A stretch of DNA of 64,000 nucleotides from Ralstonia sp. TCR112 (GCF_007997035.1 NZ_VOSS01000014.1:83916-147915); one strand, 5' to 3'; positions 20,928 to 30,842 are shown, numbered from the stretch's first letter. A program made the numbers and translations. Notes: generated from the sequence alone by a model not told the origin.

Positions 20928-21668
20928 TCAGGCGATGTTGCGCAGGTCGTCCAGCTCGGTCGCGCCAAAGTCGGGGCGCGCGAGATAGGCGGCGATGCGC
21001 GTGGCGGCGTCTTGCGGCGAGACCAGCTCGCCATGCGCATGCAGATCGCGGAAGCGCTGCACGCCGGCAAAGTCGGTGCCACGGATGGTGCGTTGCATGT
21101 CGGTGTCGATCACGCCAGGGGCCAGCGCCACGGCGCGCACGCTGGCGTCGCCATCCGCGTTGATGGCACGCACGAACATGTCCAGCCCCGCCTTGCCTGT
21201 GCAATAGGCGGCCCAACCGGCGATCGGCCGGCGCGCTGCGCCCGACGAGATCGCCAGCACACGGCGCTGCGCGCCCCAGCCAGCGGTGCCGCGCAGCAGG
21301 GCAGCGGTCAGCGCCATCGGGCCGGCCAGGTTCAGCTGCAGGTGCGGCAACAGCGTATCGGCGCGCAGCGTATCGATGGTGCCGATCGGCTCGACCGCGC
21401 CGGCGTTGAGCACCAGCGTTACGTTGGCAAAAGCGGGCAGGGCGGCAAGCGTCTTGGTCATCCAGGCCTCGGCGGCATGCGCGTCGGACAGGTCGACCTG
21501 GTGCCAGTCGAGCGTCACGCCGGCGGCTGCCGCTTGCGCGCGCAATTCGGCGTTATCGCCGCGTGCCACGCAGATGAGGCGGTGACCGGGCTGCATGAGC
21601 GCCTGGGCCAGCGCGGCGCCCAGGCCGCGCGAGGCGCCGGTCAATATGAACAGGGACGTGTCAGACAT
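20928..21668 (-). CDS. Short-chain dehydrogenase/reductase
   Basis: A 246-residue NAD(P)-binding Rossmann-fold oxidoreductase. The cofactor motif TGASRGLG lies at about residues 10-17, a VLNAGA motif follows, and the catalytic pair is YCTGK with a preceding SSGAARR serine. The closest group I recognise is the sepiapterin-reductase-like or YueD-like SDRs, but the substrate cannot be read from sequence. It lies 25 bases after prfB and 24 bases before lysS, so it is probably co-transcribed with these translation genes without an obvious functional link. Confidence 0.85.
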   Translation of the reverse strand: MSDTSLFILTGASRGLGAALAQALMQPGHRLICVARGDNAELRAQAAAAGVTLDWHQVDLSDAHAAEAWMTKTLAALPAFANVTLVLNAGAVEPIGTIDTLRADTLLPHLQLNLAGPMALTAALLRGTAGWGAQRRVLAISSGAARRPIAGWAAYCTGKAGLDMFVRAINADGDASVRAVALAPGVIDTDMQRTIRGTDFAGVQRFRDLHAHGELVSPQDAATRIAAYLARPDFGATELDDLRNIA

Positions 21669-21693
21669 GGCAGTCGCTTTGGTTCGGCTTGGG

Positions 21694-22798
21694 TCAGACG
21701 CCCTGTTTCAGGCTCGCCTGAATAAACGGGTCGAGGTCGCCGTCCAGCACCTTCTGCGTGTTGGAGATTTCCACGTTGGTGCGCAAATCCTTGATGCGGC
21801 TCTGGTCGAGCACATACGAGCGGATCTGATGGCCCCAGCCCACGTCGGTCTTGGCGGCTTCCTGCGCGTCGGCAGCAGCCTGGCGCTTGCGCAGTTCGTG
21901 CTCATACAGACGCGACTTCAGCATGGTCATCGCTTCGGCGCGGTTGCGGTGCTGCGAGCGGTCGTTCTGGCATTGCACGACGATGCCGGTCGGGATGTGC
22001 GTAATCCGCACGGCCGAATCGGTCTTGTTGATGTGCTGACCGCCCGCGCCGGAAGCGCGATAGGTGTCGACGCGCAGATCGGCCGGGTTGACCTCGATCT
22101 CGATCGAATCATCGACTTCCGGATACACGAAGATCGACGAGAACGACGTGTGACGCCCGCCCGCCGAGTCGAATGGCGACTTACGCACCAGACGGTGCAC
22201 GCCGGTCTCGGTGCGCAGGAAGCCAAACGCGTACTCGCCTTCGACCTTGATCGACGCGCTCTTGATGCCGGCCACGTCGCCTTCGGACTCTTCCAGCACT
22301 TCGGTCTTGAAGCCCTTGCGCTCGCAGTACTTCAGGTATTGGCGCAGCAGCATCGACGCCCAGTCGCACGCTTCGGTGCCGCCGGCGCCGGCCTGGATGT
22401 CGATGAAGCAGTTGGCAGCGTCCATCGGGCCGGAGAACATGCGGCGGAATTCCATGTCTTCGACAATGGCGCGCATGCCTGCGGTGTCGGCCTCGATGGC
22501 TTCGATGGTGTCGTCGTCGCCTTCTTCGCGGGCGAGCTCGAACAGCTCGGCGCCGCCGCTGAGGTCTTCGTCAAGCTTGGTCAGTGCCAGCACGACGGTT
22601 TCAAGCGACTTCTTCTCGCGGCCCAGTTCCTGGGCGCGTTTGGGATCGTTCCAGACCTCGGGGTTTTCGAGTTCTTTATCGACTTCAACTAGACGTTCAG
22701 ATTTGACGTCGTAGTCAAAGATACCTCCGAAGGTCGTCGGCGCGCGACTTCAGGTCGGCCAACGTGTTCTGGATGGCATTGAGGCGTTCTGCTTCCAT
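21694..22798 (-). CDS. prfB: Peptide chain release factor 2, with programmed +1 frameshift
   Basis: Release factor for UGA and UAA stops. It is encoded in two frames. Codons 1-27 run from the ATG at 22798 to an in-frame TGA at 22715-22717. The ribosome slips +1 at CTT TGA and continues with [17 protein letters not shown] in the next frame to the stop at 21694, giving 367 residues. The anticodon-like SPF motif ([10 protein letters not shown]) and the catalytic GGQ loop ([16 protein letters not shown]) are present. RF2 reads the TGA that controls its own synthesis, so low RF2 favours frameshifting. Confidence 0.97.
22714..22728 (-). promoter_or_regulatory. prfB programmed frameshift signal
   Basis: On the minus strand GGAGG is followed by TAT, then CTT TGA C. 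The Shine-Dalgarno-like element, the 3-base gap, the slippery CTT and the poorly read UGAC context are those of the classical RF2 autoregulatory site. Confidence 0.95.
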
Positions 22799-22979
22799 GG
22801 TGCAAAAATCAGGTCGGAAACCGGAAATTATAGCGGAATCAAGGGGTTTCCCGCCTGCGTAGAGCGTCAAAACCGCCATTTTCCGGACCGGCGCGCCGCG
22901 ATTTATGTGCCGGCCACGGGCGTCCCGCCTCGCTTCGGTTAGCATGACGACCAGTCCACATGGCTTTTGGCGCTGCCCG

Positions 22980-24149
22980 ATGATCATCCGCTCGCTGCTC
23001 GACACCGATCTGTACAAATTCACCATGATGCAGGTGGTGCTGCATCACTTTCCCGGTGCGCACGTTGAATACCGCTTCAAGTGCCGCAACGCGGGCGTCG
23101 ATCTGGTGCCGTTCATCGAAGAGATCCGCGCCGAGATCCGCCACCTTTGCACCCTGCGCTTTACCGATCCGGAGCTGGATTACCTGCGCGGCATGCGCTT
23201 CATCAAGAGCGATTTCGTCGATTTTCTCGGCCTGTTCCATCTCAACGAGAAGTACATCGACGTGCGCCCCGCGCCGAGCAATGACGGGCAGATAGAAGTT
23301 GTCATCGCTGGGCCGTGGCTGCATACGATCATGTTCGAGGTGCCAGTTCTGGCCATCGTCAACGAGGTGTTCTTCAGCCGCACGCAGACGCATCCGCAGT
23401 GGGAAGAGGGCAAGCGCCGCCTGACCGACAAACTGGCGTCACTCAAGCGCCCCGGCCTGGAAGACTGCCGCATTGCCGACTACGGCACGCGCCGCCGCTT
23501 TTCACACACCTGGCACGAGCATGTGCTGCTGGAGACGCGTGCGCAGCTGGGCGCCCAGTACGCGGGCACCAGCAATGTCTACTTCGCCATGAAGCACAGC
23601 ATGACGCCGCTTGGCACGATGGCACATGAATACCTGCAGGCCTGCCAGGCGCTGGGCCCGCGCCTGCGAGATTCCCAGACCTTTGCGCTGGAAACCTGGG
23701 CCAAGGAATATCGCGGCGACCTTGGTATCGCGCTATCGGATACCTACGGCTTCGACGCCTTCCTGCGCGATTTCGACATGTTCTTCTGCAAGCTGTTCGA
23801 CGGCGTTCGCCATGATTCCGGCGACCCGTTCGAGTGGGGCGAGCGCATGCTCAAGCATTACGACGACATGCGCGCCGAGCCGAAATCCAAGGCGCTGATC
23901 TTCTCCGACAGCCTCGACATGCCCAAGGTCATCGGCCTGTATGAGCGTTTCCACGGCCGCTGCAAGCTGGCGTTCGGCGTGGGGACCAATCTGACCAACG
24001 ACCTGGGCTACACGCCGCTGCAGATCGTCATCAAGATGGTCCGCTGCAACGGCCAACCGGTCGCCAAACTGTCGGACGCGCCCGAGAAGACCATGTGCGA
24101 CGATCCGGCCTACCTGACGTATCTGAAACAAGTTTTTGGCGTGCAATAA
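22980..24149 (+). CDS. pncB: Nicotinate phosphoribosyltransferase
   Basis: Converts nicotinate and PRPP to nicotinate mononucleotide in NAD salvage; 389 residues. The N-terminus [25 protein letters not shown] and the catalytic-histidine region ([16 protein letters not shown]) are typical, as are [19 protein letters not shown] and [12 protein letters not shown]. The ATG at 22980 is the conservative start; the frame stays open upstream with another ATG at 22944, and neither has a clear ribosome binding site. It is divergent from prfB. Confidence 0.96.
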
Positions 24150-24203
24150 GGCTCACGCCAGCGCCGAATAAGTTTCAACGGCGTTGGCGGATCGTGCTCT
24201 AAG

Positions 24204-24236
24204 CGGCTCGTATAATCGATCGATCTTTCGGAGCCG
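24204..24236 (+). promoter_or_regulatory. Possible promoter and operator ahead of lutC
   Basis: A consensus -10 TATAAT lies at 24211-24216 with no good -35 (nearest TTGGCG, spacing 21). It overlaps the 10-bp palindrome ATCGATCGAT (24215-24224). Both lie in the loop of a CGGCTC / GAGCCG inverted repeat (24204-24209, 24231-24236). The weak -35 may mean activator dependence. Confidence 0.35.
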
Positions 24237-24238
24237 CC

Positions 24239-24958
24239 ATGGAATCACAACCGGACACCCCCGTCGACCCGCTCGACACCAGCCGCGCACGCGACGCCAT
24301 CTTTGCGCGCATCCGCAACGCGCAGCATCGTCCCGCGAAACCGACGCAGGGTGAGCGCGACGCCGTGGCGGATTACCTCGCCCGCCACCCTGCCGGCCCG
24401 CGCCCGCCGGTGCCCGAAAACCTCGCCGCGCATTTTGCCGAGCAGGCGCTGAAGATGGCCTCCACGTTGGATACCGTGGAGGTGCTAGCCGACGTGCCGA
24501 GCGCGGTGGCCCGTTACTTGTCTGGGCTGAACCTTCGGTCGCAAGCCGTGGCCTGGACGACATTGCAATCGCTGGACTGGGCAACTGCCGGTATCGGCAT
24601 CGAATTCCGCCCGCCTGTGCGCGGGGCGCAAGCCGATCAGGAACACGGCGATCTCGTCGGCATTACGGGTTGCTTCTGCGCAATTGCCGAGACGGGCTCG
24701 CTGATGCTGCTGTCGGGGCCGGAGAATGTCGCCTCCACGGCGCTGCTGCCCGAGACGCATATCGCCGTGGTTCCGCAGTCGCGCATCGTCGCCACGCTGG
24801 AAGACGCCTATGCGCTGATGCGCGCAGAGCGGGGCGAGCTGCCGCGCGCCACCAACGTCATCAGCGGGCCGTCGCGCACGGGCGATATCGAGCAGACCAT
24901 CGTGCTCGGTGCACATGGCCCGTATCGCGTGCACGTGATTGTTGTGACGGCCGCCTGA
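24239..24958 (+). CDS. lutC: LUD-domain protein, lactate utilization protein C
   Basis: A 239-residue LUD-domain protein of the LutC/YkgG type. In other bacteria LutA, LutB and LutC together oxidise L-lactate to pyruvate. The diagnostic core is GITGCFCAIAETGSLML, then HIAVVPQSRIVATLEDAYAL and the C-terminal ISGPSRTGDIEQTIVLGAHGP. No lutA (CCG-domain) or lutB (iron-sulfur) gene is in the window; the neighbours are pncB and an antiporter. Either partners lie elsewhere or this copy has another role. The ATG at 24239 has GGAGCC just ahead. Confidence 0.88.
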   Translation: MESQPDTPVDPLDTSRARDAIFARIRNAQHRPAKPTQGERDAVADYLARHPAGPRPPVPENLAAHFAEQALKMASTLDTVEVLADVPSAVARYLSGLNLRSQAVAWTTLQSLDWATAGIGIEFRPPVRGAQADQEHGDLVGITGCFCAIAETGSLMLLSGPENVASTALLPETHIAVVPQSRIVATLEDAYALMRAERGELPRATNVISGPSRTGDIEQTIVLGAHGPYRVHVIVVTAA

Positions 24959-25097
24959 GGCGGCGTCCGGGGCTCATTGCCCCATCAAATATCTGTGGAC
25001 GTTCAGGAGGCGACAGACCTCGGGCGTTTACACTGGCGTCTTTGTTTGGGTGGCGCGGCGGCGTTTGCCGTGCGCCCACGCTTAGGAGAACGCCGAC

Positions 25098-26507
25098 GTG
25101 AAACGCCTCTGGCCCCTTGTCTTCCTGTTTGTCTGTGGCCTGGCGCGCGCCGCCGATGTGAACGGCGCGGAATTGCATCTGTTGTGGGGTGTGCCCTTTG
25201 CGGGCATCCTGCTTTCGATTGCCATTGCCCCGCTCATGGTGCCCAAGCTGTGGCACGACCATTACGGCAAGATCGCCGCGGCCTGGGCGCTGGCGCTTCT
25301 GGTGCCGTTCGGGATCGCGTTTGGCACGGAGGCGGCCATCGCTTCCGTCAATCACGCGGCCCTTGCTGAATACATTCCCTTCATCGCGCTGATCGCCGCT
25401 CTGTACGTTGTCGCGGGCGGTATCTGCATTCGCGGCAATTTGCATGGCACGCCAAAGCTCAATACGGGCTTGATCGCGCTTGGCACGGCGCTGGCCAGCA
25501 TCATGGGGACGACCGGCGCCGCGATGCTGCTGATCCGGCCTTTGCTTCGCGCCAATGAGGCACGCCGGCATCGGGCGCACGTCGTCGTGTTCTTCATCTT
25601 CCTGGTGGCCAATGCCGGTGGGGCGCTCACGCCGCTGGGCGATCCGCCGCTGTTCCTCGGTTTTTTGCAAGGTGTCGATTTCTTCTGGACCACGCAGCAC
25701 CTGTGGCGCCAGACGCTGACCATGTGGGTGCTGCTGCTGGCGATCTTCTTCCTGATCGACAGCTACCTCTATCACACGGGCAAGGAAGAGCTGCCCAACA
25801 TCACCGACGCCACGCCGGACGATGCAGGCCCGCTGCGCTTCGAGGGTAACGTCAACTTCGTGCTGCTGGCAGGCATTCTCGGCCTCGTCCTGATGAGCGG
25901 GCTGTGGAAGCCCGGCATCGTCTTCTACGTCATGGGCACCGAAGTGATGCTGCAGAACGTTGTGCGCGACATCGGGCTCGTCGCCATCGCGCTGCTGTCG
26001 TTGTGGCTCACCCCGGCGAGCGCGCGCGCCGGCAACGAGTTCAACTGGGAGCCCATCCTGGAAGTCGCCAAGCTGTTTGCCGGCATCTTCATCACGATCG
26101 GCCCGGTAATTGCCATGCTCAAGGCCGGCGTGGATGGCCCGTTCGCGGGCATCGTCCATCTCGTCAACGACAGCGCGGGCCAGCCGAACAACGCGATGTA
26201 CTTCTGGGCGACGGGGTTCTTGTCGTCGTTCCTCGACAATGCGCCGACGTATCTGGTGTTCTTCAACACTGCTGGCGGCGACGCGCGCATGCTGATGAGC
26301 GAGGGCGCCTCCACGCTGGCCGCCATTTCCGCCGCGGCCGTGTTCATGGGGGCCAACACCTACATCGGCAACGCCCCGAACCTGATGGTCAAGGCCATTG
26401 CCGAAAGCCGCGGTCTGCAGATGCCGAGCTTCTTTGGCTACATGCTGTGGTCTGTGTGCATTCTCGTGCCGATTTTCGTTCTGATGACCTTCGTCTTCTT
26501 CCGCTAA
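25098..26507 (+). CDS. nhaD: NhaD-type Na+/H+ antiporter
   Basis: A 469-residue membrane protein of the ion-transporter superfamily that includes NhaD and ArsB. It starts with a cleavable-looking signal (MKRLWPLVFLFVCGLARAAD) and continues with about 12 hydrophobic segments. Characteristic loops are MGTTGAAMLLIRPLLRANE with NAGGALTPLGDPPLFLGFLQG, and in the second half FLSSFLDNAPTYLVFFN with GANTYIGNAPNLMVKAIAE. These inverted-repeat re-entrant loops match NhaD antiporters. The start is GTG at 25098 with a strong AGGAGA site. It may share transcription with the dehydrogenase that begins 20 bases after its stop. Confidence 0.85.
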   Translation: MKRLWPLVFLFVCGLARAADVNGAELHLLWGVPFAGILLSIAIAPLMVPKLWHDHYGKIAAAWALALLVPFGIAFGTEAAIASVNHAALAEYIPFIALIAALYVVAGGICIRGNLHGTPKLNTGLIALGTALASIMGTTGAAMLLIRPLLRANEARRHRAHVVVFFIFLVANAGGALTPLGDPPLFLGFLQGVDFFWTTQHLWRQTLTMWVLLLAIFFLIDSYLYHTGKEELPNITDATPDDAGPLRFEGNVNFVLLAGILGLVLMSGLWKPGIVFYVMGTEVMLQNVVRDIGLVAIALLSLWLTPASARAGNEFNWEPILEVAKLFAGIFITIGPVIAMLKAGVDGPFAGIVHLVNDSAGQPNNAMYFWATGFLSSFLDNAPTYLVFFNTAGGDARMLMSEGASTLAAISAAAVFMGANTYIGNAPNLMVKAIAESRGLQMPSFFGYMLWSVCILVPIFVLMTFVFFR

Positions 26508-26526
26508 CCGAACGTGTGCTGAACGT

Positions 26527-27527
26527 ATGAAACCCGGAATCCTTGTCACCCGCGCGATGTTTCCCGAAGTGCTCGAGCGCTTGCGTGAGACCTTCGACGT
26601 GATCGACAACCAGGCGGACATCGAGTATCCGCCCGAAGCGCTGGCCGAGCGGCTGCAAGGCCGCGTGGGCCTGCTGTCCAACGCTGCCGACACGATCAAC
26701 GCCGAGCTGATCAGCCGCGTGCCGACGCTGCGCGCGGTGTGCAACATGGCGGTCGGCTACAACAACTTCGATCTCGCCGCGATGACGCGTGCTGGCATCC
26801 TGGCCACAAACACGCCGGACATCCTGACCGAGACCACCGCTGATTTCGGCTGGGCTCTCCTGATGGCCGCCGCACGCCGCGTCTCCGAGTCGGAGCGCTG
26901 GCTGCGTTCGGGACAATGGAAGCGCTGGACTTACGACATGTTCCTCGGCGTCGAGGTGTATGGCAGCACGCTGGGCATTCTCGGCATGGGCCGCATCGGC
27001 CAGGCGCTGGCGCGGCGCGCGAGCGGCTTTTCGATGCGCGTGATCTATCACAACCGCAGCCGGCTTTCGCCCGAAGTCGAGCAGGACACGCGCGCCACGT
27101 ATGTCAGCAAGGAGGATCTGCTGAAGGAGGCGGATCACCTCGTGCTGGTATTGCCGTATTCCGAGGAAAGTCATCACGCCATCGGTGCGGCCGAATTGGC
27201 ACAGATGAAGCCGACCGCCACGCTGGTCAACCTCGCGCGCGCGGCATCGTGGATGACGCCGCATTGGCGCAGGCGCTGGCGGACAAGCGCATCTTTGCGG
27301 CCGGCCTGGATGTGTACGAGGGCGAGCCTAAGGTGCATCCGGCGTTGCTGGACGCCGAGCACGTCGCGCTCACGCCGCACATTGCCAGTGCCACCTTGGG
27401 CACGCGCCTCGGCATGGCCAACCTGGCGGCCGACAACCTCATCGCTGCGCTCGGCTTCGGCCCGCGCGCGGGGCGGCCGCCCAACTTGTTGAACCCGGAT
27501 GCGCTGGCGCAGCGCGCCTCCTCCTGA
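26527..27527 (+). pseudogene. D-isomer 2-hydroxyacid dehydrogenase, single-base frameshift
   Basis: NAD(P)-dependent reductase of glyoxylate, hydroxypyruvate or 2-ketogluconate type. From the ATG at 26527 it reads MKPGILVTRAMFPEVLERL, has the cofactor motif LGILGMGRIGQALARRA, and proceeds to KPTATLVNLARA. There the frame breaks near 27240. The rest, IVDDAALAQALADKRIFAAG then DVYEGEP and LTPHIASATLGTR with the catalytic Glu and His, continues in another frame to the TGA at 27525-27527. Adding one G (CGCGCGGC to CGCGGCGGC) restores 333 residues, the normal length. As written, the out-of-frame product would lack the catalytic Glu and His. Confidence 0.88.
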
Positions 27528-27539
27528 CCGAACGCTGAT

Positions 27540-29024
27540 ATGGACTGGTTGGCTTTACTGACGTTGCTGGGCGTGGCCGTGGTGGCCGCGCTGTGCGTGC
27601 TGATCTGGCGCGGCGTGTCTCGCCCGGCGCAGAGCGATGTATCGCCGATGCTCGCGGCGCTGCAAGATGGGCTCATGCGTGAACTCACGCGCGGCAACGA
27701 ACGCATCGAACGCGAACTGCGCGGCGAAATCGCCGAGACGGCCCGCATCGGCCGCAGCGACGTCACGCAACAACTGGGGCAGTTTCAGCAGGTGCTGGCC
27801 ACGCAGCTCACCAGCGTCGCCACGCTGCAGAACAACCAGATCGACACGTTCGCGCAGCAGCTCACCAAGCTGACCGAGACGAACACGCAGCAGCTCGAGG
27901 CCGTGCGTCAGAACCTGCAGCAGCAAGCCCAGCAGGCACGCGAAGAGCAGGGCAACGCGCTGCGTCGATTTGGCGAGACGATGCAGCAGCAGCTCGCCCA
28001 ACTGGGCGAGGGCAACGAGCGCCGTCTGGCCGAGGTACGCGCCACGCTGGAGCAGAAGCTCAAGGACATCGAGGCGAACAACGCGACCAAACTCGACGAG
28101 ATGCGCCGCACCGTCGACGAAAAGCTGCACGCCACGCTGGAGCAGCGCCTGGGCGAATCGTTCAAGCTGGTGTCGGATCGGCTTGAGCAGGTGCATCGCG
28201 GCCTGGGCGAAATGCAGGCGCTGGCCCAAGGCGTGGGCGACCTGAAGAAGGTGCTGACCAACGTGAAGACGCGCGGCACCTGGGGCGAGGTCCAGCTTGA
28301 GATGCTGCTGGAGCAGATGCTCACGCCCGAGCAGTACGACAAGAACGTCGAGACCGTGCACGGTACGGGTGCGCGCGTGGAGTTTGCCATCCGCCTGCCC
28401 GGCAAGACCGATGCCGATCACGATGCCACCGTCTGGCTGCCGATCGATGCCAAGTTCCCGAAAGAGCAGTACGAACGCCTGCTCGACGCACAGGAACGTG
28501 CCGATGCCGAAGCCGCTGCCGGCGCGAGCCGCGAGCTGGAAGTCGCGGTGCGCAAGGAGGCGCAGACCATCCACGAGAAGTACATCGCGCCGCCGGCCAC
28601 GACCGACTTCGCCATCCTGTTTCTGCCGACGGAAGGTCTTTACGCTGAAGTGCTGCGCCGCCCCGGCCTGACGGATGAGCTGCAGCGCAAGTTCCGCGTG
28701 ACGGTGGCGGGGCCGACCACGCTCACCGCGATCCTCAACAGTCTGCAGATGGGCTTCCGAACGCTGGCGCTGGAAAAGCGCTCCAGCGAAGTCTGGCAGG
28801 TGCTCGGCGCCGTAAAGAGCGAGTTCGGAAAGTTTGGCGACGTGCTGGCCGCGACGAAGAAAACGCTGGAGCGCGCCGTCAGCAACATCGAGCAGGCCGA
28901 GGTGCGTACGCGGCAGATGAATCGCAAGCTCAAGGCCGTGGAGGCATTGCCGAGTGATTCCGCGCAGAGCGTGCTGGGGCTGGAAACCGCCGTGCCGCCG
29001 GATGAGGAAATCGAGGCCGATTAA
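27540..29024 (+). CDS. rmuC: DNA recombination protein RmuC
   Basis: A 494-residue RmuC-family protein; mutants in E. coli raise recombination between inverted repeats. An N-terminal membrane anchor (WLALLTLLGVAVVAALCVLIW) is followed by a long coiled coil (about residues 60-215, rich in Gln and Glu). The conserved RmuC domain then includes RGTWGEVQLEMLLEQMLTPEQY, WLPIDAKFPKEQYERLL and FLPTEGLYAEVLRRPGL. This domain is related to restriction-endonuclease-like folds. It starts 12 bases after the dehydrogenase stop. Confidence 0.95.
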   Translation: MDWLALLTLLGVAVVAALCVLIWRGVSRPAQSDVSPMLAALQDGLMRELTRGNERIERELRGEIAETARIGRSDVTQQLGQFQQVLATQLTSVATLQNNQIDTFAQQLTKLTETNTQQLEAVRQNLQQQAQQAREEQGNALRRFGETMQQQLAQLGEGNERRLAEVRATLEQKLKDIEANNATKLDEMRRTVDEKLHATLEQRLGESFKLVSDRLEQVHRGLGEMQALAQGVGDLKKVLTNVKTRGTWGEVQLEMLLEQMLTPEQYDKNVETVHGTGARVEFAIRLPGKTDADHDATVWLPIDAKFPKEQYERLLDAQERADAEAAAGASRELEVAVRKEAQTIHEKYIAPPATTDFAILFLPTEGLYAEVLRRPGLTDELQRKFRVTVAGPTTLTAILNSLQMGFRTLALEKRSSEVWQVLGAVKSEFGKFGDVLAATKKTLERAVSNIEQAEVRTRQMNRKLKAVEALPSDSAQSVLGLETAVPPDEEIEAD

Positions 29025-29055
29025 GACCGGTCTGACCGGGCCATCAGCAAAAGAA

Positions 29056-29078
29056 AAGGGGCGGATATTCCGCCCCTT
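29056..29078. terminator. Bidirectional terminator between rmuC and the small membrane gene
   Basis: AAGGGGCGGA pairs with TCCGCCCCTT around a 3-base loop, with purine-rich bases to the left and CTTCTTCTT to the right. Confidence 0.8.
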
Positions 29079-29099
29079 CTTCTTGCACCGAGGAAGCGA

Positions 29100-29378
29100 T
29101 CAGGCTTCTTCCGGCACGTCGCGCAGCAGGATCTCGATGCCGCCAAAGCGCTCGGCGACCCAGTTGTAGGCATGGCAGGCGAGCCACAGCGCGCCAAAAC
29201 CCACCAGGGCATTGAGAATCAGGCCGCTGAGCACGACGATCGTCGGCAGTTCACCGTAGCGGACAAAGCCGACGAAGAAGAACAGCCCCACGACCGGCAG
29301 CGAGAAACAGAGATACACCAGTACCAGCGCGCGGGCGGTATGGGCCGGGTGAAGATACGCAATCTCCTTGGTCATCAT
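29100..29378 (-). CDS. Small two-helix membrane protein of unknown function
   Basis: I do not recognise this 92-residue protein. It has two hydrophobic helices (ALVLVYLCFSLPVVGLFFFV and IVVLSGLILNALVGFGALWL) joined by a short polar loop, and an acidic C-terminus ending RDVPEEA. The most likely start is one of two adjacent ATG codons (29378 or 29375); eleven further upstream codons are open to 29411. It lies 151 bases downstream of moeA on the same strand and is convergent with rmuC. Confidence 0.7.
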   Translation of the reverse strand: MMTKEIAYLHPAHTARALVLVYLCFSLPVVGLFFFVGFVRYGELPTIVVLSGLILNALVGFGALWLACHAYNWVAERFGGIEILLRDVPEEA

Positions 29379-29529
29379 GGCAGTGCTCAGGCTCAAATCC
29401 GAAACAATCAAACTGGCGCAGAGTGTAGCGAATCGACCGGTGCACCGATACCCGCAGCCCGGAGGTGACGCAAAAAACCGACAGCCTGCGGTGTTGCTGG
29501 CGGCGCAAGAGCCGCCGTCGCCACGCCGC

Positions 29530-30810
29530 TTAGACGAGACCGTCGAACAGCAGGACCTGCACGGCGTCGCCAGCGTTGACCTGGCCCTGTTCGTGGGCTA
29601 GCACAACGAAGCAATTGGCTTCACTCATGGAGCGCAGCACGCCGGAACCCTGCTGGCCGGTCAGGCGGACTTCGAGCTGGCCGCGATCGTTCAGGGCGGC
29701 GATTGCGCGCTGATATTCCGTGCGCCCGGGCCGCTTGCGGATCGGGGCGGCGCTCACGGCCGGCACCAGCGGTGCGCCGGCGTCGGCGGCGCCCATCATG
29801 CGCAGCAGCGCGCCGCGCACGAAGTGATAGAACGTCACCATCACCGCCACCGGGTTGCCGGGCAAGCCAAAGAGGAATGCGCTGTGGCCATTTGACGCGA
29901 TGCGTCCGAACGCCATCGGGCGGCCCGGGCGCATGGCGATCTTCCAGAACGTCACGTCGCCCAGCTTGGCCATCATCTGTTTGGTGAAGTCCGCTTCGCC
30001 GACGGAGACCCCGCCCGAAGTGATGATCGCATCGGCGTTTTCGGCGGCGGTGCGGAAGGCGGTTTCAAGCGCCTCCGGGTCGTCGCGCACGACGCCCATG
30101 TCGAGCAATTCCACACCCAGGCGCGAAAGCATGCCGTGCAGCGTGTAGCGGTTGGAGTCATACACACAGCCGGCGTCGAGCGGTTCACCAATGGAGCGCA
30201 ACTCGTCGCCGGTGGAGAAGAACGCCACGCGCAGCTTGCGGCGCACCGACACTTCGGCGATGCCGAGCGAGGCCAGCAGACCGATATCGGCCGGGCGCAG
30301 CGTACGGCCGGCGGACAGCGCGGCGCTGCCACGCGCGAGATCTTCGCCACGCAGACGACGGTTGTCGCCGGCACGCACGGCATCGCGGGCAAAGCGGACG
30401 GTGTTGGCATCGCCTTGCGTGAATTCCTGCGGGATGACCGTATCGCAGCCCGCCGGCATGACGGCGCCGGTCATGACGCGCACGGCTTCGCCCGCGCTGG
30501 GCGCGCCGTCAAAGGCGACACCCGCATACGCCGTGCCGATCACGCGCAATGAGACTTCTCCTGCGCCGCCGCCCAGTTCCGCGCTGGCAAAGGCAAAGCC
30601 GTCCATTGCCGAGTTGTCGTGCGAAGGCACGTCGATGGACGACAGCACGTCTTCGGCGAGCACGCGGTCCAGCGCGCTGCGAATGGGCACGCGGGCGACG
30701 CCCGTCACGGGCTGCACGAAGTCGCGCATGATGGCTTGCGCCTGCGCGACGGGCAGGGCGTTCGGATCGTAATCGGACAGACACGAAACGACGGAGGCGA
30801 GGGTGGTCAT
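29530..30810 (-). CDS. moeA: Molybdopterin molybdotransferase MoeA
   Basis: Inserts molybdate into adenylated molybdopterin; 426 residues. Conserved parts include HDNSAMDGFAFA, RVMTGAVMPAGCDTVIPQE, the phosphate-loop region DAIITSGGVSVGEADFTKQ, and GLPGNPVAVMVTFYHFV. It is third in the minus-strand cofactor set moaA-mobA-moeA, 32 bases after mobA. Confidence 0.96.
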   Translation of the reverse strand: MTTLASVVSCLSDYDPNALPVAQAQAIMRDFVQPVTGVARVPIRSALDRVLAEDVLSSIDVPSHDNSAMDGFAFASAELGGGAGEVSLRVIGTAYAGVAFDGAPSAGEAVRVMTGAVMPAGCDTVIPQEFTQGDANTVRFARDAVRAGDNRRLRGEDLARGSAALSAGRTLRPADIGLLASLGIAEVSVRRKLRVAFFSTGDELRSIGEPLDAGCVYDSNRYTLHGMLSRLGVELLDMGVVRDDPEALETAFRTAAENADAIITSGGVSVGEADFTKQMMAKLGDVTFWKIAMRPGRPMAFGRIASNGHSAFLFGLPGNPVAVMVTFYHFVRGALLRMMGAADAGAPLVPAVSAAPIRKRPGRTEYQRAIAALNDRGQLEVRLTGQQGSGVLRSMSEANCFVVLAHEQGQVNAGDAVQVLLFDGLV

Positions 30811-30842
30811 GACGTCGATGAGGAATCGGTGGCGTTGGCGCT

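Noticed and set aside
24861..26747. 628-codon minus-strand open frame opposite the NhaD gene
   Set aside because: Lies across the antiporter gene with clear membrane segments and has no recognisable domain.
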